Source: Rhodosporidiobolus odoratus
Lineage: Eukaryota; Basidiomycota; Microbotryomycetes; Sporidiobolales; Sporidiobolaceae
NCBI GenBank assembly: GCA_034387635.1
Contig: JAOANU010000013.1
Coordinates: forward strand, 1-64,000
Direction of reading: 5' to 3'
DNA: 64,000 bases
In this document: positions 46,617-59,400 of the stretch, piece after piece
Numbering within the stretch: position 1 is the stretch's first letter
How the letters are laid out: every line of letters starts with the position of its first letter
Program-made: the position numbers and the translations under genes
The notes under the pieces: model-generated
The model's database searches: none
What the model was told of the DNA's origin: nothing
What the model saw: only the letters and a program-made list of their open reading frames with translations

Positions 46617-47496
46617 GTTGGTAGGCGTAAAAGGGATGGAAACTGCGTCTATAAGGTGGTTCAGCGGAAGAAGGGGGGCCGGCGGATCGTCTTGTCGGGC
46701 GCGCCAGTCGGAACAAGGACGGGCAGCTGAGGGAAGCGGTAAGAGAGACGAGGGCCTCGAGGTAGGACTGTTTGATGACTGGTGTCGAGTCCGGGCGTTC
46801 CGCGTCCTAGTCAGGCAGGCAAAACAAAACAAACGAAGAGAAAAGTTGCTTAGAGAGAATCGACTCAGCATGTCGGACAGACGGAACCGCGGGACCGCCA
46901 ACCCGAGACACTTCCCCTTTTCTTCGGACAACTCGATCCTGTCGGTCTAATCAGTTCACCAGCTTTGGCTTTCTACACACGTCAATTGACGGTCCTCGCG
47001 CGCTGTCTCGTGTACACCAGTCGCCCTCGCGCCTCGCGCGATCTCCCCGCTTCGGGAGGACGTCGTTGGGAAGTGGAGGTGTGAGTGGAGGCGTCCTGCC
47101 AAGGGTCGAGAAAAAGTTGAAAAAGTCGGAGCAGGCCAGTTACCTAGCGGGCCGGGGGAGACAGTGCATCCTTCGCTGCTTTTTCAGCTTACTGACTAGG
47201 AACACACGGCTCCTTCCCTCCGCTGCGTGAGCCGCGTCCGGCGCTTAGATGCTCAGGTAACGCTCAAGACGACAAGCGGGAGAAAAAGCCGGGCAATTAT
47301 ATATAGCGGGCTCCGACCACGACGAAAATGGCGGGACAGCAGCGCATAGTACGCAGCGGTTGCTTACGTAGCGACAGCGGAAAAGTGGGAGAAAGGCAGA
47401 ACAAAGAATGGGGAAAAGAAGTAGCCTTTTGGCGCCGCAGCCCGCGCACGAAAAGCGTGAACAGACCGGGAATAGCGCACCACCCTGCTACCTACT
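46617..47496. other. Upstream region of the PDR transporter gene
   Basis: No gene seen. The sequence is GC-rich with a TATA-like element. I looked for the yeast pleiotropic drug response element TCCGYGGA and did not find it by eye. Confidence 0.4.
47297..47305 (-). promoter_or_regulatory. TATA-like element
   Basis: Reads TATATATAA on the minus strand, a rare AT run in GC-rich flanking DNA. It is oriented toward the PDR transporter start about 690 bp away. The distance would require a long 5' untranslated region or leader intron. Function is inferred from sequence only. Confidence 0.35.
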
Positions 47497-49092
47497 TCAC
47501 CCCGACGTCGTCAGCAGTATCACCTCACTCGCATCGAACACCTCAAGCTTCGGCCCTCTATACCGCTTCAGCAGCTCCTCCCCTTCCCATTCTGCCGAGG
47601 TCAGGTCAGGGAGCCAGTCTAAAGCTTTGCCGGCGGAATACGACTGTGCTTCTGAGCTTGTGTGGAGGTGCTGCGTAAGTTCGAGCGGTGTGTGAGAGGC
47701 AGGAAGATCGAAGGAAGATGGCGACGAAGGGGGAGGTGGGAGAATGAGTCCAGGCGGATCATGACTGTGCACGGCGATAATTAGGACAGCGAGAAAGGGA
47801 CGAATAGAGACGAGAGACGCGAACGCACAGTGATACGCTCGCTCTGATCAACAGAGAATGCTCTCTTGGCAACTTACCCATGAAACCCCGCAGCTTGAAC
47901 TCCTTAACATTCCGGATGATGTCGGTACCCAGGAGGATGAGCAGGTCTTCGTATCGGCTAGGGAGTCCGTCCTTGCACGGCGAAAATGTGACAATGAAGG
48001 GAACGAGCTGCCATTCGAGCCTGGTCAAGTTGCTGAAGGGAGAGGAAGAAGCAGGCGAGGAAGAGATGAAAGGAGGGAGGTCGAGGCACTTGTCACACAT
48101 TCGCCTGCTTGGACTGTGGAACAGACGAGAGAAGAGGGCGATGGCTTCAGACGTAGAGTGGCTGGTTGTGAGGCATTCCAGGCGATAATAGGTGAGTAGC
48201 CCATGGGAACGGTATGGCGCATGGCTCAGCCAAGTAGGGTCGATCGCGCCGCAGTCACAGCCGACAGATTCGTGGAGGAGCGAGTCGTCCGAATCGGAGT
48301 AGGTGGAAGAAGGCGTCGAACACCTTGAATGAGCACCTTGCCGATTTTCCCAGAACTGGGACCCGTGTCTCGATGAGTCGTCCGGCTCCCCTCCAGGATA
48401 TTCGCCAGTCACATAATACTCATGCGGAAGGAAGTCGAGGGCTTGAAGTACAAAGGCGACCGCCTTGATCTGCTCTTGCTCATAGCCCACCTCGTCTTTC
48501 TTCGGGATGAGGCAGTCGATGCAGAGCACCTTGAGGGTCGTGCGCGTCCGGCTCTTCGGCGATAGGAGAGTGGCAAAGAAGTGAGCGGGTAACGGGATGT
48601 TGCGCAGGGTGAGGTGAGAGATTGTGGAGAAGATGGAGGACGTGGCCAAGAAGGTCAAGTCGGGAAGGTCGAAGGTTCGAGGAAGATCGCCGTAGGTGGT
48701 AAGCGGTTGCTGGAGGGTAAGCTAGACAGTGAACACATTGTCAGCTAAATGGGCTAGAAAAGAACGTCCAGAAAGAAAGGGCTCACCTCTTGAACCTCCC
48801 ACAACTGGATTTTTCCCTCGCCGACAGGCTTCCTCACCCAGGGGTAGAGCCATTTTGACCATGTCTGAGTGTATGTTTGCCATTCTCTGCGGGTTGTGAG
48901 AGTGGCACATCGATAGAGTCGAGGGGCGGCAAGCGAGTAGAGGAGCTTGGAAGTGCGAGAAAGACGAGCCAGGGTTGCGGATTCGCAATAGTCTGCGAGC
49001 GACAAAGTCAGGGCTCCCCACAATTCATTATTGAGAAGTATGCTCAGCTGACCTGCTATTCTAGCGAGCAGTTCGCGAGCCAACAGCGGCAT
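47497..49092 (-). CDS. F-box-like protein of unknown target
   Basis: Exons 49092-49053, 48992-48787 and 48721-47878 join in phase. A further 3' piece reading DPPGLILPPPPSSPSSFDLP and ending at 47497 is likely, but no junction in the 47760-47878 interval gave a fully convincing frame, so the C-terminus is provisional. The N-terminus MPLLARELLARIADYCESAT and the following LARLSRTSKLLYSLAAPRLY form the compact helical pattern of fungal F-box domains (ubiquitin-ligase adaptors), with the usual RLYRCATL follow-on. The remainder has Leu-rich, LRR-like stretches (ISHLTLRNIPLPAHFF, LEWQLVPFIVTF) and a low-complexity Ser/Asp region. Target recognition cannot be inferred. It is divergent from the histidine-phosphatase gene, with 374 bp between starts. 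Confidence 0.55.
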
Positions 49093-49466
49093 GACCGGGC
49101 GAGAAGACAATGGCGAGTACCGCGTGGGACGAGGTGAATCGAATCTGTGCGAACTACTAGAGCACTGTATAACACTAACGAAGGCTGCACTGCTTGTCGC
49201 AGGAGGTATAGCTGTGTGAACGACGGTGACGAAGATGCGACGTCCGGTTCGAACGTTCAAGCACAAACAGCTCCCCTCGTATCGCTCTTGCTAATCTATA
49301 AAGCCTGATAACAGCTCAGACATACAGTAGACCCGACCTACACCTGCGCCCGTACCCTACCGGTCCCTCGATACCTTCGACCACCCACTCACCGAAGACT
49401 TGATCAATCACTTTCCTTAGTTATCTCAACTCTACAGTCCTAGAGCACAGTATAGAACGTCCTAAT

Positions 49467-50822
49467 ATGACGCTTGAAGACGTATACATCTGTAGACACG
49501 GCTTTCGCCTCGTACGTCGCTCTGTCCCTGTTCTACCTTTTCCCGTCGTCATTGATCCTACCGGCCCTCCGCAGTCCTGGGAGACCAACACCTGGACTTC
49601 TCCCACCGGCATCCCTCGCGACCCTCCCTTGAGCGGTCATGGTGTCGACCAGGCGAAGGAGCTCGCTGCCTTTCTTGCTGCCGAGTTGGGCATTACCGAG
49701 GGCATGAGCGACGAGGAAAAAAAGGCAAAGACGGACGGAGTTTGGGTCCTCAGCTCGTACGTGGATTCGTCGCGGTTTTCCCACGCACTCCGCTCTTGCG
49801 GTACGGCTAACACACTGCTGACCAGGACGACTCGCGCAGTCCTCTCTACCGATGCTGCCAAACCGCCTCGCCCACCTCCGACATCCTCTCCCTCCCCTTG
49901 AACGTCGAACCTGGTCTCGGCGAATGGTACCTCCCCGTCCGTCGCGGTCTTCACCCCGCCCTCGCCGAAGCCTCCTTCCTACAACAATTCTTCCCTGCCA
50001 TCCCTTCCTCTTCGTCCACAAACGAGGGTTGGGAATCTCTCCTCACTCCTCCTCGAACCGGCGAGTCTATGCGCGCCATCCATGCTCGCTGTGTCTCTCT
50101 CTTCCCTCGCCTAGTCGAGGCCGCCGAAAAACGAGGAGCCAAGAAACTCATCCTCTTCTCGCACGCGGCGACTTGTATCGCCCTCGCCCGGGCGTTTGCT
50201 GGAGACCTGCTTGAGGAGCTACTGCGAGGAGCTGAAGCGGGCAAGGAAGAGAAGCTGGGGGAGTGGAAGGATGAGGAGAGGTTGCAGGTGAGGGCCGCGA
50301 CTTGCAGTGCTACCAAGTTTTCGAGGAAAGAGGGAGAGGGATGGGAGAGGGTCTGGGATGGACGGACAGATTTCTTGGAGAAGGGTGAGGAGGTACGCTG
50401 TCTGCTTTCTTGCTTTCCTGCTCCGCCCATAGCGACGGAATTTGGAACCTTACGGATTGAGCTGACAACCCCGTTTTCCCGCTGCTACTTGCTATTTGAC
50501 CGACTCACAGCGTCGCTGGGACTTCACCTTCGTCGGTACGTAGTCTCCCACCGTCCCGCTTCCCGCTTTCCCGCTCTCGCTAACTTTGCCTTCAACTTTG
50601 CCCCTCTCGCCAACTCAACCGATCTGTATCGGTCTTTCCTTCCTACCTCACCAATTTGCTTTCTCTATGTTTTCTTCTTCACACGCAGAGGAGATCGCCG
50701 AGGACGGCATTCTCGCCGACGGTACCGAGGTTTCGCCGCTGAAAAGCGACAATTACAAGCAAGAGCCGACGGCGGCGCCGAAAGAGACGGTACAGAATGA
50801 GGCGGCGCATGGCAAGCTATAG
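49467..50822 (+). CDS. Histidine-phosphatase-fold protein, Tfc7/YNL108C-like
   Basis: Exons 49467-49511, 49575-49756, 49840-50392, 50511-50535 and 50689-50822 close in phase and give 312 residues. The N-terminus VYICRHGFRL supplies the RHG motif with His11; FSHAAT supplies the second active-site His184. SPTGIPRDPPLSGHGVDQAK and LSSPLYRCCQTA are typical of the phosphoglycerate-mutase-like superfamily branch containing yeast YNL108C and the TFIIIC subunit Tfc7 (tau55). Because Tfc7 relatives combine this fold with Pol III transcription, either a metabolic phosphatase or a TFIIIC-linked role is possible. The C-terminal exon is acidic and short, without an obvious TFIIIC-specific domain. The acceptor at 49839 was chosen over 49824 because only it keeps the conserved SSPLYRCCQTA. 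Confidence 0.82.
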
Positions 50823-51101
50823 ACGCCGACGTAGAGCTGGGGGACAAGGAGGCGTGCATAGATCCATCGTACAAGGATACGTCGACTGAGCCAAACGGAA
50901 AAACACAGAAGAAGGGAAAAGGCGGCTTTCCTGCCGGTCCGTCCACCTGGTCGTGTTGCGTGCGTGCAAAAGGTTGTGCTGTAGACTCGCTCTGCTGTCT
51001 GCCGAAGCCAAGCAAGCTGGCGTACTGTTTACCATAGTGGGCGTCTTCTCCGACGGTCGACGTCGCGCTGTTCTTCTTGTTTGCCTCATCGCTAATCTTC
51101 A

Positions 51102-54100
51102 ATGTCCTTCGCACGTCCTAAAACTCCATCAGGGTCGCCAAAGAAACCTCTAACGTCCACCCGACCCTCTTCACGTGCGGCCTCTCGTCCATCTTCACCG
51201 TGCAAGCCATCGTCCCAAACATCACTCAACGGTCCTTCGTCTCGACACCTCTCTCGCTTGGAGAGTACTGAGATCGGTAGACCTACAAGTAGAGCGTCTA
51301 CTCTGCCTAGTGACGGCCTAACGAGCCCGACCAAGAGACCAAGCAGCAGCGCTACCGGGTCACGCACTCCGATCAAACCAACTCGACCAATCTCTACTTC
51401 GTCGTCCAACCTACAAGCAGCTACAGCAACAGGCAGTAGCTCAAGCCTGAATGGTACCCGAGCGCCGACAACACCCGCCAGAACGAGGGAAAGGAGTAGC
51501 GACGTCTCCGCTGTTTTTGGCGCTGCGTTGAGCGAAGAGGGAAATGAGGATGTGCCGCGGAGACGACCCGGGTTTGGGAGCTTCAGTGGACCAGGGATGG
51601 TCCTGTCGGAGGCCTCAGACGAGGAGCACGAAGGAGAAGGCGAGCTGGAAGAAGAAGCAGGGAAAAGGGCGAAAGGCAGAGGATCGATGGTGGACCTTGC
51701 CGAGGAGGGCGTGGACCCAGCAGAGGCAGGTCGAGAGACGGATGGCGGTACAGAGACGGAAACGGAGGAAGAGGAAGGTTCAGATGGGAAGCAGGAGAAT
51801 GTGGTGGTTTGCTTGCGGTGCGTCTTGCCCTTTCCTCTTTGCGATAGTCTTACGCTAAGCCCCATGCCTGCAGTGTCCGCCCTCCCAAAGCCACGTCATC
51901 AGCCTCTCCTCCAGATCCCGACATCTATACCCTCTCCCCCCAGGACTCCACTCTCACCCTAACTTCATTGCACCCAACTCTCCTGAAGCGCGGAGGAAGA
52001 GCAACAAATCCCGAAGAATACGAGTTCCGCTTCGACCTCCTTCATATCGCGCCGCATCCGACTGTCGAATTGTATGATGCCAAGATAAAACCGGTCGTGA
52101 GATCAGCGCTGGGCGGCTTCAACGGAACGGTGTTCGCGTGCGTTGCCCTGATTGGTTCTCTCGTACGTCTGCCTGTGCTTACATACCGAACTACGCAGAT
52201 ACGGCCAGACTGCGTCGGGGAAAACGCATACTATGATGGGCTCGCCTTCGGAACCCGGTATCATCCCGCTAGCAATTGACGAGCTCTTCTCGTACATCCA
52301 CAAGGTACGCTATACCTCTCCTGCTCTGCGCCTTCTCCCTCGTAAAGCTCGACGTAGCCGCCCTTCGGTCCTTTCAACATCACCACGAGAGCTGACCTGT
52401 CGATCTCTGTCACCACGCAGCAAAACACTCATCGCACCTACTCCCTCCGCGTTTCCTTCCTCGAAATCTACAACGAACACCTTCGAGACCTCCTTGTCTC
52501 CCCAACTGCAACCTCCAACTCCGGCTCGAAAGGTCCCGAAATTGTCGAGAACGGCCTGGTCAAGAACCTCGAAGAGCGCGCCGTATCCCTCCCGAGTGAG
52601 GTATTGGAGGTTCTGAGAGAAGGAGAACAGAGGAGGAGGGTTGGGGCGACGGATTGGAACGAGAGGAGTAGTAGGAGTCATTGTGTTTTTGTGGTGGTGC
52701 GTTGAGCCTTCCTCGCGTTCCTTCTTGATGCCCTCTAGCTTCGTGCGGCGCTTGACTCGGAGATGGTCCTCGAGGTACGTCAGACGCTAAACACTCTGGT
52801 GTGCAGACGATCGAAAGCATGTCAAAATCTTCGGGGGCGGCGAGGACGTCGAAACTCGTGCGCTGTTTCTTCGGCCCCAGCTCCCTTCTGACTCGGTAGC
52901 TCACTCTTTCCTCGTTGCCGCAGAACCTTATCGATCTCGCCGGCTCGGAGTCTGCAACAGGGCAGGAAGACAGACGGAAAGAAGGAAGTTTCATCAACCG
53001 ATCGTGCGTGACTGTTCTGCACCCAACCCAACGGAAGCGCGCATGCTAATCTCCTTGCTGTTTTCGCAGTCTCCTCACCCTCGGCACCGTCATCTCTCGC
53101 CTCTCCACCCCTCAAGCCTCCACCTCAACCGCCCACATTCCCTACCGCGACTCGAAGCTTACTCGTCTGCTCCAACCCGCCTTGAGTGGCAATTCGAAAG
53201 TTGCAGTTGTGTGCACGATCAGTCCAGAGGAAGGGCATGCGACGGAGAGTTTGAGTACGCTCAAGTTTGCGAGGAGGGCCGGGAGGGTGGAGACGAGAGC
53301 TGAGAGGGGGGTTGTAAGTTCTAGCCTTTTTTCTCACGACTCGCACGAGCGACTCCTGCTACTTGGTACCTTACTGACTAATGCCCGACCTGCTCTTCCT
53401 GTAGCTCCTCACCACTGACCTCCGTCTCAAGCAATACGCCCAGCAAGTCGAGGCTCTGCAGGCCCAGATTCGGGCTGTCGAGACTGGTGAAGCGGAGAAA
53501 GAGAGGGAGCGATTGGGGAAGAGGGCGGAAGAGGCGGAGCGGAAGGGGAGAGAGGTAAGTTCCCCCATTTCGGATCGCTTTCCCCTTCTTTGGACATGAC
53601 GGTACTATCGGGTGGCACCCGAGGCGTACAAGTCACTGACATTCAATGTACATACCCTTTGCGGGCGGGTAGGCACAGACGGCACTGGAAGAGAAGGACG
53701 CCGAACTAGCCCGCCTCCGTTCTCAACTCGCCCAAACCCAGTCTCTGATCCTGACCGGCCCAAGTCTCGAAATCACCGCTCGGCGCGTTTCCGGTCAACA
53801 ACATTTCGACTCTGCGACAGAATTGCCAGACTTACTCAGTCCTAGTCGGTCGGGTAGTAGGAGTTTTGGTGGGGCGCTTGGAAAGGGGAGAAGGGCTAGT
53901 GAGATGGCGGGTTTGGGGTTGGGGACGCCGAGTAGGTCGGGGTTGGGAGGAGGGGATGTGGGTGGGAGGGTGCCGAGTGCGATGGCTAGGTTGGCAGAGG
54001 AGGACGAGGGGAGGGAAAAGGTCTGTTTTGCCTGTTCTACACATCTCGTTCCTGTCTATTCCTCTCTCGAGAAACCTACGCTGACTTTTCTGCGATGGTG

Positions 54101-55661
54101 TGTGAGCAGCTCGACACCCTTCGCACCCAACTCGATTCGACTACCACTTCTCTGTCATCAGCCCAAATTTCTCTCGCCCAGAGGGGAACCGAACTCGACA
54201 CTCTACGCGCCCAACTATCACAGCTACAAAGATCGACAACTCTCGCCCAGGTCGATGCGGAGAAGTCCGCGCAGAGCAACGAGGATAGGAAGGCAAAGAT
54301 CGGTGAGCTGGAACGGGAGGTCGCGGAAATGAAGGAGAAGCTTGAAGCGGCGGAGAACGAGATCGAGCGGTTGCGGAAGTTGCTGGGCGAGCGAGACACC
54401 CAGCTCGTGAAGCAGGCGCAACAAAGTCAGGACCTGGAGGAAACGGTCGCGACTCTCGAACGGCAACTCTCCCATCAGTCAACGTCCCACTCGACCGCCC
54501 TCGCCGCTCTGCAGAAAGAGCTCGACCTCTCCTCTCTCTCGTCATCAGAATCCGCCTCTCGAGTCTCCCAAGTCGAAGAAATGCACGTCCTCAACCTTCG
54601 CACCATCGAAGAAACGCACCGCCGCACCCTCGAACAGGAGGAACGGAAGACCCGAGATGCGGAAAATGAGCGGGATGCGTTGAGACGGCAGGTGGAACGG
54701 TTCGAGGCGCTCGAGAGGCAGAGATCGAATTATGTTCAGGCTCAGAGACAAGGAACGGATGCGCTCAAGAGTCGGTTGGCGGAACTTCAGGCGAGGGCTT
54801 CGGGGTCTTCGTCGTCGTCGTCGTCGTCGGTTTCTTCGACGGCGCTCAACCGGTCTACTTCGTCGGCTAGCTCGAATAGTGGTGGGAGTGTGAGGGAGGA
54901 GGAGTTGACGCTCAGGGTGCAGGAGTTGGAGGAGAGGTTGAGGAGGGAAGCTGCGAGGGGGGAGAGGCACATGGATGTGAGAGAAAAGTTGGAGTTGGTG
55001 CAGAAAGTAGAAGAGGAGAAGAGAAGGACGGAAGATGAAGGGAAGAGAGGGGAAGGCTGGCGATTGGTGCGTTCTTCGTTACCTCCGCGATTTCCTCACA
55101 GGCTCGCGCAGAGCGGAGACTAACCTCAAGTGGTGACGGAACCCGCAGAAATACCTTGCTGCACAGAAGTTGCTCGACCACCTCACCTCGTCCTCGTCCT
55201 CCGCCTCGTTGAACTTGGAGAACCGGCCACCTCTGCACCACTCAGTCTCTACTTCCTCCGACACGACCCCGCGCAAGCTTTCCTCCTCCCTCCGAGGCCC
55301 TCTCAAGTCCTCACAGTCTCCGTCGTCCACCCGCCCCGCTCTACCGTCCCCTCAACCCTCGTCCGCCTCTCTCACCTCGAACCACTCTTCCAACCTATCC
55401 TCTTCCCTCTCCTCTTGGAACAAGCCCACTCCGCCCCCTCTCCCCTACTCTCCTCAACAACAGTCTCGGCGAGAAGAGCGCGAGAAGCGCAAAGGCAGGC
55501 GGGAGACCATTGCGAAGGATTTGGCCAAATTGAAGGGGGCAAAGGTGGTTGAGGGTCGGAAAGGGGGGTGGGATTCGCCTGGGGCTAGTCCGGTCAAGGG
55601 CGGGTATGGGGAGGATCAGATGGGGCGGGTGAGGCAGGCGAAGGCGAGTTGGGAATCGTGA
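51102..55661 (+). CDS. Kinesin-7-like (CENP-E/Kip2 type) motor
   Basis: Eleven exons give 1232 residues: 51102-51817, 51874-52137, 52199-52304, 52421-52696, 52807-52857, 52924-53003, 53070-53313, 53405-53554, 53679-54020, 54110-55066 and 55149-55661. All phases close. Residues 1-240 are Ser/Thr/Pro-rich and basic, a likely microtubule-binding extension. The motor domain follows: VRPP start, P-loop YGQTASGKTHT (328-338), switch I NERSSRSH (442-449), switch II DLAGSE (475-480), TAHIPYRDSKLTRLLQPALS. Next come a neck and long coiled coil (LDTLRTQLDSTTTSLSSAQI; heptads to about residue 1060) with a poly-Ser tract, and a basic Ser/Pro tail. The YGQTASGKT loop is characteristic of kinesin-7. A phase-0 alternative donor at 52694 would remove one Val. 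Confidence 0.9.
54806..54829 (+). repeat. TCG trinucleotide tract encoding poly-Ser
   Basis: Repeated TCG codons give a Ser run within the kinesin coiled-coil region. Such tracts change length easily by slippage. Confidence 0.8.
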
Positions 55662-56473
55662 GCGCGTTGGGTCGCCTCTGCTTTCACTTTCGCTTTTCTC
55701 CTCATTTCCCCCCTCCCTCTGCCCCTTCTCTCGACATGCCCCGTTCCGCTCTTGCGTCATACCCATATCCACCTTCGCCTTTCTTTCGCGGTTTGAGTTC
55801 TCGCGTTCATGTGTCGCGCATGTTTTGATCCGTTTTCCCTTGTTGATGACTTTTACTCCCCATCAAGCAGTATGATTCCCTTACCCAGTTCCCGTATACA
55901 CCCCTGACTCACTGTTACCCGTATCTTTGGCCATAGTGGAACTTGGATGTGCACATGCTGAAAGTGCCTTCATTGACCACGCGAGAAAAAGGAAAGAGGG
56001 TGAAAATGAAAAAAAAAGAAAAAAAAAAGCCGGGGGGCGAAGTCGCCTGTTTCTCTGATGGGTGGTGCAGCAGACTAGTCGAGAAGACTCGCTCGCCTGC
56101 TATCTAACGTGTATAGCAATAGAGCGGTGTCAGTTTGGTTTCGGCTTTGTCGGTCGGTCGACTCGTTTTCATCGCTCCCCTGATCCGCACACTCGAGACT
56201 TTGCTCGACTAGACAGTAGAGCCAGCCTTGCCTATATTGTACCAACTACTCGACTTGACCAGCCAATCGGTTGTACTCTAAGAACCGAGTCGACCCCTCC
56301 GTCTTCCGATCCTCGACGTTCAACTCGTTCAACTCGCTCAACTCGTGATTCCGACTGCACACAGCAGACAGTAAGGAGTGTGGGGTCATACACAGGTGCG
56401 CGCACTCCTTGTCATCCTCGCAACTTCTCTTTCTCCCTACAGCTTCCCTGCCTCTTGTCACCTAGCCTGCAGT
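55662..56473. other. Intergenic with A-rich run
   Basis: This gap lies between the kinesin stop and the kinase start. It has a purine run rich in A near 55985-56031 (several A7-A10 blocks), probably in the kinesin 3' region, and otherwise nothing gene-like. A frame open upstream of the kinase ATG (from about 56378) was not used because it lacks its own ATG. Confidence 0.4.
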
Positions 56474-59400
56474 ATGACCAGTCAAGAACGCCCTCCCCTT
56501 CATCCCCTCGCAAGACAACACTCTCGCTCTTCCTCTCAACTCGCAACCTTTGCCTCCCTCGCCCTTTCACCCGTCTCGAGTCCTGCCCCACTTCTTCCAC
56601 CTCCGACCCCGCCACGAGCCTCGTCCAGTGCTAGTGGCAGCAGGAGGGGCAGCCGACGCCCGAGCCGCACCTCTTCGGTTGACAGCGACGACGACAGGCA
56701 GGGCTCGTCGAGGGAAAGAGGGCGCAAAGTCTCTGGCTCAACCGAACCCACCTCTTCCTCGTCAGTCGAGAACGCCCCCCAGTCTGCCTCTCAACGCCCG
56801 CCACAAGGGCTCAAGGAACGACGCTCGACTCTCCCTCCATTCCTCTCGCTCGCCCAGAACCCCGTCTTGATCTCTACATCTCCCTCACCCGCCGCCTCTC
56901 CAGTTCCGTCACCTCTCCCTCCGACCGACCCTGCGACACCGGCCCAAGCTTCCTTCCCTTCAGCATCGACAACCCTCGCACAGTTTATCCAGCACCGACG
57001 ACGACAAGCCAGCGCGCCCTATTTCGCCTCCGCCCGCGAACGAAGCCTCTTCTCCCCGGGAGCTGGCTTTTCGCTAGGCTCGTCCGCTGGTAGCGATGCG
57101 GGTCCACCTAGCTTTGCAGGACCGAGCGAACGAGGTGCGAGTCGGTCCCGTGCGAGTAGCCGACGAGGGACGACGAGTGGGTTGATCCTCACGACTAGTG
57201 GGCTGGGGTCGGGTTCGACGGATGATCTCGGTTTGGTGGCGACTCCGACGACGGAGGAGTGGAGGCAGCTTGGCGGAGAAGAACTGGTCGCGCACAGGGA
57301 GGAGGAACGATGGAGGCGGAAGAGTGCCGGAGTAGGGGCAGCCATGCTGGAAGCAAATAAGCGGGCGGAGAGGGAGAAGAAGGAGAAGGAGGTTGAGACG
57401 GCACGGGAACAAGCGGCGTCAAAGAGTCCGGTCAAGCAGAAGTGGAAGAAGTGGCCGAGTCTGCACGACGACTCGGATGCAGAAGGCGACGAGGAGGGGA
57501 CAAGCGAAGATGAGGAAGAGGAGAACTTTGCCCTCTCCCTCTCTTTGTCTCGATTGAGTGGCCCGAAAGGACATCAACTTCCCCATACTCCGCCGCCTCA
57601 AACGCCACCCCCTCCTGCAGCCAAATCGGAAGAGCCAAGTCGACCGTCTCTCCCCAAACAGTACAAATCCTCCTTTTCGTATTCCTCCTCTGGCGCCGGC
57701 GCAAACGGAGGTTTCGTCTCCCACTCCAATACCAACTCGATCTCCTCCCTTAACGCACCCCTCTCGTCCTCAAACACTCCTTCTGCCGAATCTCCCTACG
57801 AATACCAGGACGGTGGAAAACCTCCCGGCTCGGACCCATTGCCTCGTGCCGAATCCTTCCCTATCGCTCGTTCCGCCTCAGCAGCTGCTTCCCCCTATGC
57901 GGCAACGTCCTTCACGTCTCCTTCGTCGCCAGGTGACCAGAAACCCAAGGGTCACCGCCTCGACCGCGACGGGCGGAAGAGCGAGCCGCAGCTCATGCCC
58001 ATGCATCGACCGGCGCTCAGTCGAGGAAGCCTGAGCGCGACAGTGGGAGGTCTGGGCAGCCCAGGCAGCGCGCCCGGAAGTGGTGGTTCGCAGAGCGTCG
58101 CGATGAGTCCCGGTCCTTCGAGCGATCAAACAACGACCGGAGCAACCCCTCGAATACCTGATGGCGAAGGTCTCGGCATCAGTGACGTATCACAGCAAAA
58201 TGGCGATGCCGAAGAGGGAGGAAGAGATCACCACCGACCACACAAGATCCCTATTCCGCCCTCTGTATTCCGTTCGCTGGCTGAAGGATCTTCAGCTGTG
58301 CCGGAAGGATTCGCACCGACCGCGGCGGGACCGAATGGGACCGCTCCGCCTGCTGAAGCGCTCGTCACCCCCCTCAGCGTAGCCGGAACGCCATACGACG
58401 GTGATCCCTTCTCCTCCCTCGCCCCAACTTTCACCTCTATACCTCCTACTCCCGCCGTTGCCCCCTCTCCGTCCACGTCCGTAGATCGAAGCGGTGCCGT
58501 CTCGCTCGATTGGACGCAACCCTTGGGTCCCGTAGATCCGAGGACTTATTCCGCTGTTACGGGGTTGAGGGAGATTGGGAGCTTTGTGGTACAGGGGGAG
58601 GAGGCGGGGAAGGGGGCTTATGGGAGTGTGAGGAGGGCGAGGGAGAGGGGGAAGGATGACACAGCTTTCGGCGTGCGTTGGATCGCCTTTCTCATGAGGT
58701 TGAAACGGAACTGACGCTGTTGTTTCCGTCTCCCTCGCCTTCGCCGTCGTTCCTGCCCACTGCTCTCTCTCTCTCTCTCCTCCCCACTCATGCAGCCCGA
58801 ACTAATCATCAAGTACGTGATTAAGCAACGCATCCTCGCCGACTGCTGGAAGAAGCACAAAATCCTCGGCCCAATCCCCATCGAAGTCCACGTCCTCGAC
58901 CACCTCCGCCGTGTACCCTACACCCCCCGTCCTCGACTCAACTACCTCCGCTCGCGGTACGGCAATTCATCCACTCCCTCCATCGGGTTTGGGTCTGGGT
59001 CTGGAATTGAAGGAAGAAACGGGAAACGAGGACTGCCTGTACGGAGAGATTCGGCACCCAGATTGGACTTGTGGAAGGGAGGGGAGGATGGAGGAGAGAT
59101 GAGAACGGGGCATCCTGGGATTTGTCCGTTGTTGGATTTTATGGAGAATGATGAGCATTATTTGCTGGTGCGTCTTGATGTTTCCCTTGGTTCCTCTTCG
59201 GTTTCGGGCAATGATTGAACGGTATGCGCTTCTAGGTTATGCCTCAAGCTACTGCTACCCCCACCTCCTCTCCCTCCTCTACCACCTCAGCATCGCAAGC
59301 CCCGAAAACTGGCCAAGACCTCTTCGACTACGTAGATGCACACCCTACTGGTCTGCCCGTTTCAAAGATACAAGATATCTTCAAGCAGCTTGTGGACGCC

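Noticed and set aside
47759..48658. Minus-strand frame read straight through to 47759 as the end of the F-box-like protein
   Set aside because: A clean GTAAGT donor follows the GFMG codons, and the read-through tail is not protein-like, though the true 3' junction remains unsolved.
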